Assembly (NCBI GenBank): GCA_017993775.1
Contig: JAGOMA010000005.1
Coordinates: 83,561-147,560 of the forward strand
Reading direction: 5' to 3'
Length of the DNA stretch: 64,000 nucleotides
From: Chloroflexota bacterium
Lineage (GTDB): Bacteria > Chloroflexota > Anaerolineae > Promineifilales > Promineifilaceae
Position numbers and translations under genes: made by a program. The notes beneath the pieces were generated by a model, which was not told the origin of the DNA, searched no databases, and saw nothing but the letters and a program-made list of their open reading frames with translations. Numbering within the stretch: the first letter of the stretch is position 1; each line of letters opens with the position of its first letter. This document shows positions 18,801 to 26,109 of the stretch, piece after piece.

Positions 18801-19742
18801 ATCTACGTTTGGCGGCGTAAAGGGCACAGGGTTGGCCGGATTCACAGCATTAAACAAGCGCACACCGGCTGTATCATCAGCCACAAACACATAATTACCA
18901 AAGTAATCGACATCCAGCGCCTGACCGGCCGTGGCCGGATTGCTGAGAGAAACCATCAGCGCCGGGTTCGAAATGTCGATGATGTGCAGCCCGCCGCCGG
19001 TATCGGCGACATAGGCGAGCACACGCGTCGCATTGACGGCAATACCCTCAGCATAATCGGTTAATGGGAGGGTGGTTTCCAGACCAAAAAGCGGCGCGAT
19101 TTCGTAAGACTCGATGCCGGCCGTACCGGCCGCGACAAAGGCGTAAATTTCACCCAGGCCGCCATTCACCAGACCTACATCACGGGCGCTGTCACCGGTG
19201 GGTGCGGCATTGACAAAAGCCGGGGTGGTTGGGACGCTGACATCCAGCGCCACGATACCGCCGGTATCAAACGCAACCACAGCATATGTGCCATACACGT
19301 CTACCGCTAAGGCATAATCGGTGGTATCGGCCGTATTGTAATTAGAGACAAAAGTGGGTTTGGTAGGGCTGCCAGGGTTGGTAACATTCAAAATAAAGAT
19401 TCCGGCGTTTCCGGCGGCGACAAAGATGTTGCCAGAAGCATCGGGAATCGTGATCTCTTCGACGATGGCATCTGGGCCGCCTAAAACTGACAAGGGATCG
19501 GATTCTTGAACAACAACCGGATTGGCTGGATTGGTGAGATTGAGAATGACAACTTTGGGGCCAACGCCGAGATAGGCATACTGACCATAAAAAGTCACGG
19601 CGCGCGAGTCACCGCCAATTTGGGATACATAGTCTACATTGTTGGCATCTATAGCCCTCACCAGGGCCAATCCACCGAGCGAGAGGAGGGCAATGATGAC
19701 CAGGATAGCTGCAAATGCCCTATAGGTACGATGGCTTTTCAT
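15888..19742 (-). CDS. Secreted LVIVD beta-propeller/DUF11 repeat protein
   Basis: This 1284-residue exported protein starts with a signal sequence (MKSHRTYRAFAAILVIIALL...). Residues about 35-690 consist of some 14 LVIVD-type repeats of around 45 residues (GNYAYVAADLDGFYVVDVSNP-like), expected to form one or two beta-propellers. Then come five DUF11 repeats (TYTITVSNLGPSDVTGATV and relatives) to about 1265. The tail FMSFLPLVTR closes the protein. GAGGAAA precedes ATG 19742. Repeats of this kind are common in Chloroflexota surface proteins and are thought to mediate adhesion or scaffold assembly; nothing here shows a specific ligand. It lies between two terminators and so is likely expressed alone. 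Confidence 0.85.
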   Translation of the reverse strand: MKSHRTYRAFAAILVIIALLSLGGLALVRAIDANNVDYVSQIGGDSRAVTFYGQYAYLGVGPKVVILNLTNPANPVVVQESDPLSVLGGPDAIVEEITIPDASGNIFVAAGNAGIFILNVTNPGSPTKPTFVSNYNTADTTDYALAVDVYGTYAVVAFDTGGIVALDVSVPTTPAFVNAAPTGDSARDVGLVNGGLGEIYAFVAAGTAGIESYEIAPLFGLETTLPLTDYAEGIAVNATRVLAYVADTGGGLHIIDISNPALMVSLSNPATAGQALDVDYFGNYVFVADDTAGVRLFNAVNPANPVPFTPPNVDTEGYAVALAAGNNRIYVADSWAGMSIIDFSVVNNPNIIGRFASLGEVNGVAVSQTSPYAFSADGLRGLASTNAADRTAPVKADTATLADYALNVQLAGDYAFAADSFGGLQVVDVSAPGLLTAVASLPTHDVAVDIALSGNFAYLADSLEGLFIADISDPLNPTFAGSLGAPDLPYAVGVDVVGNYAYVAADLDGFYVVDVSNPASPAVADSLALATGAAWDVDVVGSYAYLAADDGGLKIIDISDPNNISQVGELTGIDLPLALDVAVVGNRAVVAGGSDGAFVVDISTPTAPTQVGYYDTAGYASRVAIAGAIYVADVEGGMYLLDYNNFNFGETDLAIAKTDGLSTAVPGASHTYTITVSNLGPSDVTGATVTDSFTGVLGSVTWTCSATAGSGCDMASGTGSINATVNLLVGGEATFTATGTIASDDSGALSNTAAVAPPVGMVDTNSTNDSATDTTDLVAQTDLKVVKSGAPDPVIPGATLTYEIVVTNQGPSDMTAAATLTDTLPMDVAFVSSTPGSPTCTHSSGDITCAIAPLASGANVTVTLAVTVDAAADAPLTNSAGVAAVDTDPDLTNNTAVITTAIKTADLAITKSDTPDPVTAGEQVTYTIGVTNQGPDGATNVMVVDTLPAGVSFVSAVPGSPTCAEASGVVTCDLGALANAGTAQVTIVALVDSSTTGSLANTAVVSADEYDDNADNNTATTTTQVKLVADLAITKSDGQVNIVAGETLTYTITVSNAGPSDVNGAQVVDNFPATLLGAAWQCASSGGASCASASGTGDIDLSVNIPVGGGITILASATVANTATGLLINTAEVTPPAGTTDPNLANNTATDTNSLGALADVGLSASAAPDPVHPMEWVTVTLTVANSGPSAAGGVQITSLLPTSISFVSSDICTMTGNQLACTIGVLENGQQATATVVLQAKTVGTVQQQFNVFAVNDSNASNNTAVATINVSPFMSFLPLVTR

Positions 19743-19756
19743 AATTTTTCCTCATT

Positions 19757-19795
19757 AAAAGCGCTGTGCCGGAGTATTGCGACTCCGGCACAGCG
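19757..19795 (-). terminator. Rho-independent terminator after the cytochrome gene
   Basis: Arms CGCTGTGCCGGAGT (19762-19775) and ACTCCGGCACAGCG (19782-19795) make a perfect 14-bp stem with a 6-base loop. On the minus strand it is followed by CTTTTAA. It separates the cytochrome gene from the LVIVD gene. Confidence 0.88.
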
Positions 19796-19811
19796 AATCT
19801 AATAGTATCGT

Positions 19812-22800
19812 TTAACGCCGCGTCCGAACGTCAATAGTCTCAGAGTTTTGGCTGCATCCAGCCGTATTGCACGCTCTGACATAGTACCAATACCTGGTAT
19901 TGGCATTCACGGATCGGTCGTTGTAGGTGCTGATATTGACATTGGTTGTGCCGATACGAGCGAAGGTAGCGCCGTCTGTGCTGCGGAATATCTCGAAGTA
20001 GGTTTCATTGGTCGAGTTATCCATCCAGTCCAAAGTGACCCTGTTTTTCTGTACACGGGAGGCGAGGAGCTGAGATGGCGCGCCCGGGATTTCGGAGGCG
20101 ATAACGGCCGTTACCACATTCGTATACGGCGATACCGCCGACCCACCACCGGCAAACGCTTGTACCCGGTAAGAGTAAGTGGTTTGCGTGCCTACGGCCG
20201 TGTCTGTGTAGGTGGCGATGTTTGCCCCATTGACGGTGGCGATTCGCGCCCAGACAACGTCTGGTCCTGTGCCGTTGGCTCGTTCCACATAAAAGCCTTG
20301 CTCGTTGTTGGCATTATCTGTCCAGGTGAGCAAGACTTGCGGCCCGGCCTGAACGGTGGCTACCAGATTGGTTGGCGCAATGGGCGCAATGGCCGGCGTC
20401 GTTACTGTGGCGCTGTTTGAGGCGCCCGAGGAACCGGCCGTGTTGAAGGCAAAGGCGCGGTACCAATAGGTGGTGGAGGGCACGGCCGTTGTATCGCTGT
20501 AGCTGGTCGCATTCGGGTTGGCCACCACAAAGGTCGTGGTCCACGGGCCATTCGGGCCGGTTGTGTTACGCTCGATGCGATAACCGGTAACAAGGCCACT
20601 GGCCGCGCTCCAACTCAGGTCTACACGGTTGCCGCTGATGGCTGTGGCTCCCAGCGTGCCGACCCAGGTGGGCAGGCCGCCGGTGCTGGCCGTTACCGGA
20701 ATGTCCCAGGTGGATTGGCCAATGTCGTTATAAGCCGCCACGCGGTAGTTGTAGGTCATGCCTGAGAGAACACCTGTATCTGTCCAGGCATTGCCGCCTG
20801 TCGCGCCGCCCGGTGTCTGGCTGGGGATGCGGGCCACTTCGTAGAAATCACCCATCACCGGCACATCTTGCCGCTGGATAATAAAGCCGATTTCCAATTC
20901 GGCCTGATCGAACCAGGACAATTCAACGGAGTTTGGCGTGACGCCAACGACTTTGGTGTTCATGGGATTCAAAGGCAGATCAATGGGCGTGGTGATAATC
21001 GCCAGCGGAGAATCGGCGCTGTCGCCTTGCCCGTTGAAGGCTACAACCTTAAAGCCATAGGTTTTGCCGATGTTCATGGCGTCGTTGACAAGTGTTGTGG
21101 CGTCATAGACAACGGCCAGTCTGTCCCAGGAAGCGGTCAGGTCGCTGGCGCCGTAGCGGATCCAGACTTCGTAGCCATCGGCGGCGGGGACAGCTTCCCA
21201 ATCCAGTTGAACGGCGAAGGGGTTGAGGGAGATTGCTGTTAACCAACCAGGCGCGGCGGGAACGGCCGTGAGATCGCTGCTGTCACGGCCGACGGGATAG
21301 GGGCTGCCCTTGCCGGTCATCAACCAGGTCGCGTAGGCCACACCACCCCAGTTATCCTGCAGCCCTTCCGTGCCATCCAACGACGTCATGATATCGAAGT
21401 CGGGGATGTTGTCGCTGAGGTAGTTGGGGGTTAATGGGTAATTCGGGTCCAGCAAGTTTGGCGGACCTTCCGGGCGAACGTTTAGACCCAGAGCGGCGCT
21501 TTCTGTGCGCAGATGCTCCATAAATTCGCGGGTGTGGGTCTGCCAGTAAGCAGTCGCCGAAGCCGTCAGAGCGGAGCCGGCCGGCGCGGCAAACCGGTAG
21601 GTGATGACATCCCAATTTTGTCCATCCGGGTAACGACCGAAGTCTTCACGTGGGGCTTTGGTGATGGGATCATCGTAGGTCACGAATTTGGTGCCGGCGG
21701 CGCTGTAATCGGCATAGGTGAAACCGGCCGGGGGAATGCGGTTGTCGAACAGGATCGTGGTATTAATCAGGTTAACGGACATCGCGTAATTGCCCGTACC
21801 GGCATCCAGCGAGCCAGTCCGCTTTTCATAGATCATGACCTGGTTGTCGACGGTCGCGTCGATGACATTGGTTAGAGCGCGGTCGTCTAACTGCAGGCTG
21901 GCGGGGTCGTCATAGAGCTGCGCCGCGGCTTCGTCGTAGTAGCCGGAGACATAGACGGGGCTGCCATTGGCGTCTGCGACGGTGAGGCTGACAAACAGGC
22001 GACGGCCGTCGGGATAACCGGTAGGAATACGATGGCCGGATTCGTTGGTCACCTGAACCTGAACCTCATAGATGCCCGCCGACACTTCAACCGGTGCGCT
22101 CAATACATCCAACTTCACAGCTTCCAACATTTCAACTTCAGCGTTGCGCTGGGCGCGCGTCCACATGGTATCCCGCGAAGAAAGCATGCCGGGGAAGATG
22201 CGTACATCATTGCCCGTCACCGCTCCGATTACTTCCAGGTCTACTTCGGGGTAGAGGATGGACATCATCATGGGCAGTTCGCGGTTAGAACCCTGGAATT
22301 TATGGAAGGCTGTGCCGCCGTTCGGATTGCGATCTTTGGCGTAGGGGAACCACCCAGACAAAACCGGATCGGCGCTTAAGGAAACCGGAATATCGTCGGC
22401 GTATTCGTGCTTCTGGGTGGGCATGTGGCAGTCCTGGCAGCGTTGATCGTCGCCGCCGACGCCATCACCGAAGGAGCTGTAACGCCATTCTGTGTAGGTA
22501 CGTTGTTCGGGCATCCCATGATTGAGCACCGGAATGGTCAGGTCATGGCAACCGCCACAGAACTCAGAAGTTCTGATGAAATCGCCCTCAAAGGTTGTGT
22601 GTTCCGGCGAAAACGACTGACCCTGGTAATTGTAAGAGCCATCTGGATTTTGCGGTGGGCCAATAGGCGCTTCAAAATGCAGGGGCACGGAGCCATCCGG
22701 CGCAAAAGCGGGTTGTCCGCTGGCGTCAATGCCACCGGGCAACTGCCAACCAGGCGGGTAGACGCCGTAAGCCTGACCGGTGTAGTTGGTGCCGGCCAGG

Positions 22801-23579
22801 GGGATGTCGCTGAAATAGATTTCGGCCGTGCCGGGGTATTTCCCACCGTAGGTCATGCCATCATTGATCTGGAAAGTGGCATCGCCATAGGGGTTACCGG
22901 CAACGGGACCTTGAGGATAGGCATTCCCCGTATGCGGCCAATCGCTGATGCCGGCCATCATGTTCCAGACTGGGTCGTTGGGGTCCAGGTCGGCGCGCTG
23001 CATTTCCACGCCGCCGATGGTGCGATGGCAAAATTCGCAGAGGATACCTTCGCCATCGGTAGAGAGTACGATGCTGTTGATAGCGTTGCTGGTATCGGCC
23101 ATTCCAGCGAGATTGGGGTCTGTGCGGCCGGAGTACCAGGCATTGGGGCTGTGGCAGCGCACGCACACATTGCCTGCGCCATCTTCGCCGGTCAGGTTCA
23201 GGACTGTTTGGTTTACAATCTGCTGATTGGCGCGGAAGATGGGGTCGCGGAAAGCATTCGCGTGGGCGGAACCGGCCCAGTTGCCAAAGTGCCCGGCTTG
23301 TTGATCGATGGTGCCGCCGTGGCAAGCGCCGCAGGTGACCACAAACTCGAAGGTGTTGTAGGGAGCCGGGAAGGTGATGTTGGTTAATTCTTGTTCTTGG
23401 GTGCCGGGATTGGGCACGGACACGTTGTCGGGTGTGGGGCGGCCACCGGGCACGTCCGCATAGCTGACGCTGATAACGGCGAGCATGGCAACCATCACAA
23501 CCAAGACGAGTAAGATGAGCCGGCTCCGCGGGTTACGAATGGGCAGATTGGATTTGATGCGATCTATTAAGTGTGACAT
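19812..23579 (-). CDS. Pentahaem c-type cytochrome fused to fibronectin III-like repeats
   Basis: This 1255-residue exported protein has an N-terminal signal/anchor helix (about 20-41). Residues about 80-390 hold five CxxCH haem-binding motifs (CGACH, CVRCH, CEFCH, CGGCH, CQDCH), with distal histidine-rich stretches such as GSAHANAF and MPTQKHEY typical of multihaem cytochromes. A beta-rich middle (about 480-600) follows, and then about five fibronectin type III-like domains (WLTAISLNPFAVQLDWEAV and similar) to the end. The role is inferred as extracellular or cell-surface electron transfer, with the beta domains as spacers or adhesion modules. The start overlaps the stop of the upstream gene by one base (TAATG), indicating translational coupling. 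It lacks the LP-type C-terminal tail of its neighbours. Confidence 0.87.
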   Translation of the reverse strand: MSHLIDRIKSNLPIRNPRSRLILLVLVVMVAMLAVISVSYADVPGGRPTPDNVSVPNPGTQEQELTNITFPAPYNTFEFVVTCGACHGGTIDQQAGHFGNWAGSAHANAFRDPIFRANQQIVNQTVLNLTGEDGAGNVCVRCHSPNAWYSGRTDPNLAGMADTSNAINSIVLSTDGEGILCEFCHRTIGGVEMQRADLDPNDPVWNMMAGISDWPHTGNAYPQGPVAGNPYGDATFQINDGMTYGGKYPGTAEIYFSDIPLAGTNYTGQAYGVYPPGWQLPGGIDASGQPAFAPDGSVPLHFEAPIGPPQNPDGSYNYQGQSFSPEHTTFEGDFIRTSEFCGGCHDLTIPVLNHGMPEQRTYTEWRYSSFGDGVGGDDQRCQDCHMPTQKHEYADDIPVSLSADPVLSGWFPYAKDRNPNGGTAFHKFQGSNRELPMMMSILYPEVDLEVIGAVTGNDVRIFPGMLSSRDTMWTRAQRNAEVEMLEAVKLDVLSAPVEVSAGIYEVQVQVTNESGHRIPTGYPDGRRLFVSLTVADANGSPVYVSGYYDEAAAQLYDDPASLQLDDRALTNVIDATVDNQVMIYEKRTGSLDAGTGNYAMSVNLINTTILFDNRIPPAGFTYADYSAAGTKFVTYDDPITKAPREDFGRYPDGQNWDVITYRFAAPAGSALTASATAYWQTHTREFMEHLRTESAALGLNVRPEGPPNLLDPNYPLTPNYLSDNIPDFDIMTSLDGTEGLQDNWGGVAYATWLMTGKGSPYPVGRDSSDLTAVPAAPGWLTAISLNPFAVQLDWEAVPAADGYEVWIRYGASDLTASWDRLAVVYDATTLVNDAMNIGKTYGFKVVAFNGQGDSADSPLAIITTPIDLPLNPMNTKVVGVTPNSVELSWFDQAELEIGFIIQRQDVPVMGDFYEVARIPSQTPGGATGGNAWTDTGVLSGMTYNYRVAAYNDIGQSTWDIPVTASTGGLPTWVGTLGATAISGNRVDLSWSAASGLVTGYRIERNTTGPNGPWTTTFVVANPNATSYSDTTAVPSTTYWYRAFAFNTAGSSGASNSATVTTPAIAPIAPTNLVATVQAGPQVLLTWTDNANNEQGFYVERANGTGPDVVWARIATVNGANIATYTDTAVGTQTTYSYRVQAFAGGGSAVSPYTNVVTAVIASEIPGAPSQLLASRVQKNRVTLDWMDNSTNETYFEIFRSTDGATFARIGTTNVNISTYNDRSVNANTRYWYYVRACNTAGCSQNSETIDVRTRR

Positions 23580-24313
23580 TAGTTTCCTCCCTCAGTTCCT
23601 GCTGTGGCGGGGGTTAATAGATAATCGCCGGAAAGCTGGAAGGCCTCGTTGAAACGGGTGTTGCCGATTATCGCGGCTTGTGGCGGTTGACTCTGGATGG
23701 TTTCGCCAGGGGCGGCGAAGCGCACGGGCTGGCTCAGGAATTGCGCCTGGCCTTCTTTGGTCAAAGGGTTGTAATCGAGTTCCAGGTTGATTACGCCCTT
23801 GAATGTGTGAGGCCCGTAGCGATATTGGGTGACTTCAGCCGTGGCGTTGGCATCGGTAATTTTCCATTCGCCGTGGATGTACCATTTGCCTGCTTTTTGC
23901 CCGGGCATATCTTTGGCCGGTGAAAAAGCGGACATTTGGATTTCCAGAATGCCGGTGGTGAAGTTTGGATAATCGGGGTTGGTGACGGTGGCTTTGATGA
24001 CAAAGCCGTCCTGGAGTGTGCCTTCGGTGATAACGGCCGTTCGCCCAGGATGAGCCACGTACGCGTCGGAGATACTCCAGCCGATTTCCTTCAAAAATTC
24101 AAACTGCCCTTTGATGCTAACCGGTCGGACAGGCGCTGAATCGACGACCGGTCGCTGGTCGGTTGGCGCTTTTGTAAAGGCGACGGTCTGGCTGAGACCT
24201 TCTTTGAGGGTCTCGGCAAGCATATTGGGAGGAGCGGCCAGAACCGCTACCAGGAGCAGTACGCCAAACCCGAGTATGGCTACCGCTAAACGAATCTTCT
24301 TTCTATGGGGCAT
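23579..24313 (-). CDS. Exported protein of unknown function, coupled to multihaem cytochrome
   Basis: This 244-residue protein has an N-terminal basic segment and hydrophobic helix (MPHRKKIRLAVAILGFGVLLLV...), so it is exported or membrane-anchored. The rest is mostly beta with no domain recognised. Notable segments are FLKEIGWSISDAYVAHPG, KWYIHGEWKITD and GPHTFKGVINLELDYN. There are no CxxCH motifs. ATG 24313 is chosen since AAAGGAGG lies five bases upstream; the open frame continues to 24457 without support. Its stop codon overlaps the cytochrome start (TAATG), so the two are made together, and an accessory or substrate-facing role for the cytochrome is a reasonable inference. Confidence 0.75.
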   Translation of the reverse strand: MPHRKKIRLAVAILGFGVLLLVAVLAAPPNMLAETLKEGLSQTVAFTKAPTDQRPVVDSAPVRPVSIKGQFEFLKEIGWSISDAYVAHPGRTAVITEGTLQDGFVIKATVTNPDYPNFTTGILEIQMSAFSPAKDMPGQKAGKWYIHGEWKITDANATAEVTQYRYGPHTFKGVINLELDYNPLTKEGQAQFLSQPVRFAAPGETIQSQPPQAAIIGNTRFNEAFQLSGDYLLTPATAGTEGGN

Positions 24314-24481
24314 AGTATCCTCCTTTGGTAATTTGTGATTGATTAGCCCGCTTATCTTCAATAAAAAATTTGATGCAAAGTGCACAAGGGTAATTATTAA
24401 AGAAAACAGGCGGCCTGAACGTTCTGGTTCATTGCGAATTGTTGGGGCAATCTTCACAATTGAGGGAGGGGGTTGGAGGGT

Positions 24482-24650
24482 GGAATTATTCAGACCCCAA
24501 GGGTTTGCTTCTGAGAATTTGGATGATTGGGGAATTATTCAGACCCCAAGGGTTTGCTTCTGAGAATTTGGATGATTGGGGAATTATTCAGACCCCAAGG
24601 GTTTGCTTCTGAGAATTTGGATGATTGGGGTATCAAACCCTTGGGGTCTA
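24482..24650. repeat. Tandemly amplified dispersed hairpin (3 x 49 bp plus closing arm)
   Basis: Three identical 49-bp units start at 24482, 24531 and 24580. Each contains the arm AGACCCCAAGGGTTTG (first copy 24492-24507) and the loop word CTGAGAATTTGG. Only the last is followed by the complementary arm CAAACCCTTGGGGTCT (24634-24649). The complete final hairpin belongs to the family also found at 30052-30112, 32176-32234 and 58487-58533. The remaining spacer, 24314-24481, shows no gene. Confidence 0.95.
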
Positions 24651-24675
24651 CCGATCAATTTGGGGAGGTGAGATA

Positions 24676-25059
24676 TTAGGGGTGAAAGAGCGCGCTGCCC
24701 GCAAGCGCTTTGTCGATTTGGCAAAGCAAGTTGGCCGGGTTGATGGGTTTGACGAGGTAACTGCTGACGCCGAATTGGCGGGCGCTAACGGCCGTTTGCA
24801 TATCTGAACAGGAGGTAAGCACAATAATCGGCAGGGTGGGCGAAAACCGGCGAATCGCCCCCAACAGCAGAAGCCCGCTTTGCGCCGGTATGTCTATTTC
24901 CAGGAGCAGAAGTTTGAAACGGCCGTTTGCCAGACAATCCACCACTTCTCGACCCGGCCGCGTTGCCCGAACTTCATAGCCACCATACTCTAACAAATGC
25001 GTCAATGTTACCCGGACATTGGCATCTGAATCGGCAATCAAGATATGTGGTGTGTACAC
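24676..25059 (-). CDS. Stand-alone receiver domain with Asp-to-Glu phosphoacceptor
   Basis: This 127-residue single-domain response-regulator fold protein (HILIADSDANVRVTLTHLL...) aligns without gaps to the receiver domain of the neighbouring regulator. The phosphoacceptor position holds Glu (E54 in LLLEIDIPAQSG, where the neighbour has LDIRMPEKSG). The second acidic residue of the usual D-D pair is Ser (ADSD). The conserved Thr (T82, IVLTS) and Lys (K104, LVKPINP) remain. Glu often mimics the phosphorylated state, so the protein may be permanently active or may act as a binding partner. The start is GTG 25059 after GGGAGA. It is the third gene behind the kinase and regulator on the same strand, 223 bases downstream. 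Confidence 0.82.
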   Translation of the reverse strand: MYTPHILIADSDANVRVTLTHLLEYGGYEVRATRPGREVVDCLANGRFKLLLLEIDIPAQSGLLLLGAIRRFSPTLPIIVLTSCSDMQTAVSARQFGVSSYLVKPINPANLLCQIDKALAGSALFHP

Positions 25060-25282
25060 TTCAATTTTCTCCCTGATCCGATTCCAATTTTGCCTTGCCG
25101 ACCAATGGTTTGCGTATGCTAAATTGTTTCAACCGCTTCCCATCATCTATCCAAAGCAAGCAGCACGCTAAACTTAGCGTGCGTCTCTTGAATCATATTT
25201 CTTTTTTAGGAGAAAATTGTTTGGGGTTGTGTGTAATTGTTGAGGTGATATACGGTTAAAATCAATTTTTCGGGTGGTTTTC

Positions 25283-26074
25283 TCAACAAACCAGCCGATA
25301 ACCAACGCCCCGGATGGTAATGATGATCGACGGGCGGCGGGGATCCTCTTCCAAAGCCTTTCGTAGTTCGTGAATTCGGCCGCGAGCCAGATCGTTCGCT
25401 TCAATTTGCGTTAAGTCATATCCTTGCGCTTCCTCTACCAGAGCCACGTAACCAATGGTTTCCGGCGCGTGCCGCATCAGCGCCAGCATATAATCAAACG
25501 AGGTGGGGGTCACATTCACAATTTGTCCGTCGGAAAATATCTGCCGGGCAATGAGGTCTACGGTAATTTTGCCACAATGTAAGAAGCGTTGATTGGCTGC
25601 CTGAGCCTCTTTTCCTCCAGTTGAAACCGCCAACGAGTCGTTGCTGCCTTCCAACTGCGCCAATAAGCTTTTCATTTCTTGCACAATATCCTGAGAGGAG
25701 TTGGGGCGTTTGCTAAGGAATATATTCACCCGATGCAAAATGTCGATGGGGTTGATGGGTTTAAACAGGTAATCATTGGCCCCTTTGCGCATGGCCTCGA
25801 TGGCCGAATCCAACGATGCGTAGGCGGTCAGGATAAGGATAGGCATGCGGGGATGAAGTTGGCGGATTTCTGGCAGCAGATCCAGCCCGCTTTTTTCGGG
25901 CATACGGATGTCTAAAAACATGATATCGAAGGCGCGTTGGCGTAAGTAAGTCAGGGCCTCGCTGGGAGCGGCGGCCGAGTAAACCTGGTACCCTTCGTCT
26001 CGCAAAATAACGGCGAGGGTTTCGCGCAAATTTTGTTCGTCATCAACTATCAAAATGGTAGATGATTCAGGCAC
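25283..26074 (-). CDS. Response regulator, receiver plus winged-helix output
   Basis: This 263-residue regulator has a canonical receiver domain (D11, D12; phosphoacceptor D55 in MFLDIRMPEKSG; Lys in LFKPINP). A linker of about 60 residues follows, then a C-terminal OmpR/PhoB-like winged-helix DNA-binding domain ending in IIITIRGVGYRLVC. It starts at GTG 26074, with AAGGAG six bases upstream. It lies 35 bases after the stop of the large kinase gene, so the two are a cognate pair. The kinase's PAS and GAF input suggests a redox or small-molecule signal; the target genes are unknown. Confidence 0.9.
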   Translation of the reverse strand: MPESSTILIVDDEQNLRETLAVILRDEGYQVYSAAAPSEALTYLRQRAFDIMFLDIRMPEKSGLDLLPEIRQLHPRMPILILTAYASLDSAIEAMRKGANDYLFKPINPIDILHRVNIFLSKRPNSSQDIVQEMKSLLAQLEGSNDSLAVSTGGKEAQAANQRFLHCGKITVDLIARQIFSDGQIVNVTPTSFDYMLALMRHAPETIGYVALVEEAQGYDLTQIEANDLARGRIHELRKALEEDPRRPSIIITIRGVGYRLVC

Positions 26075-26109
26075 TACTGACTCCTTGTCGTGTTTTATTT
26101 ATCAGATGG

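Noticed and set aside
22407..23387. 326-residue open frame on plus strand opposite the cytochrome
   Set aside because: It is antisense to the well supported cytochrome gene, lacks a domain and arises from third-position composition.
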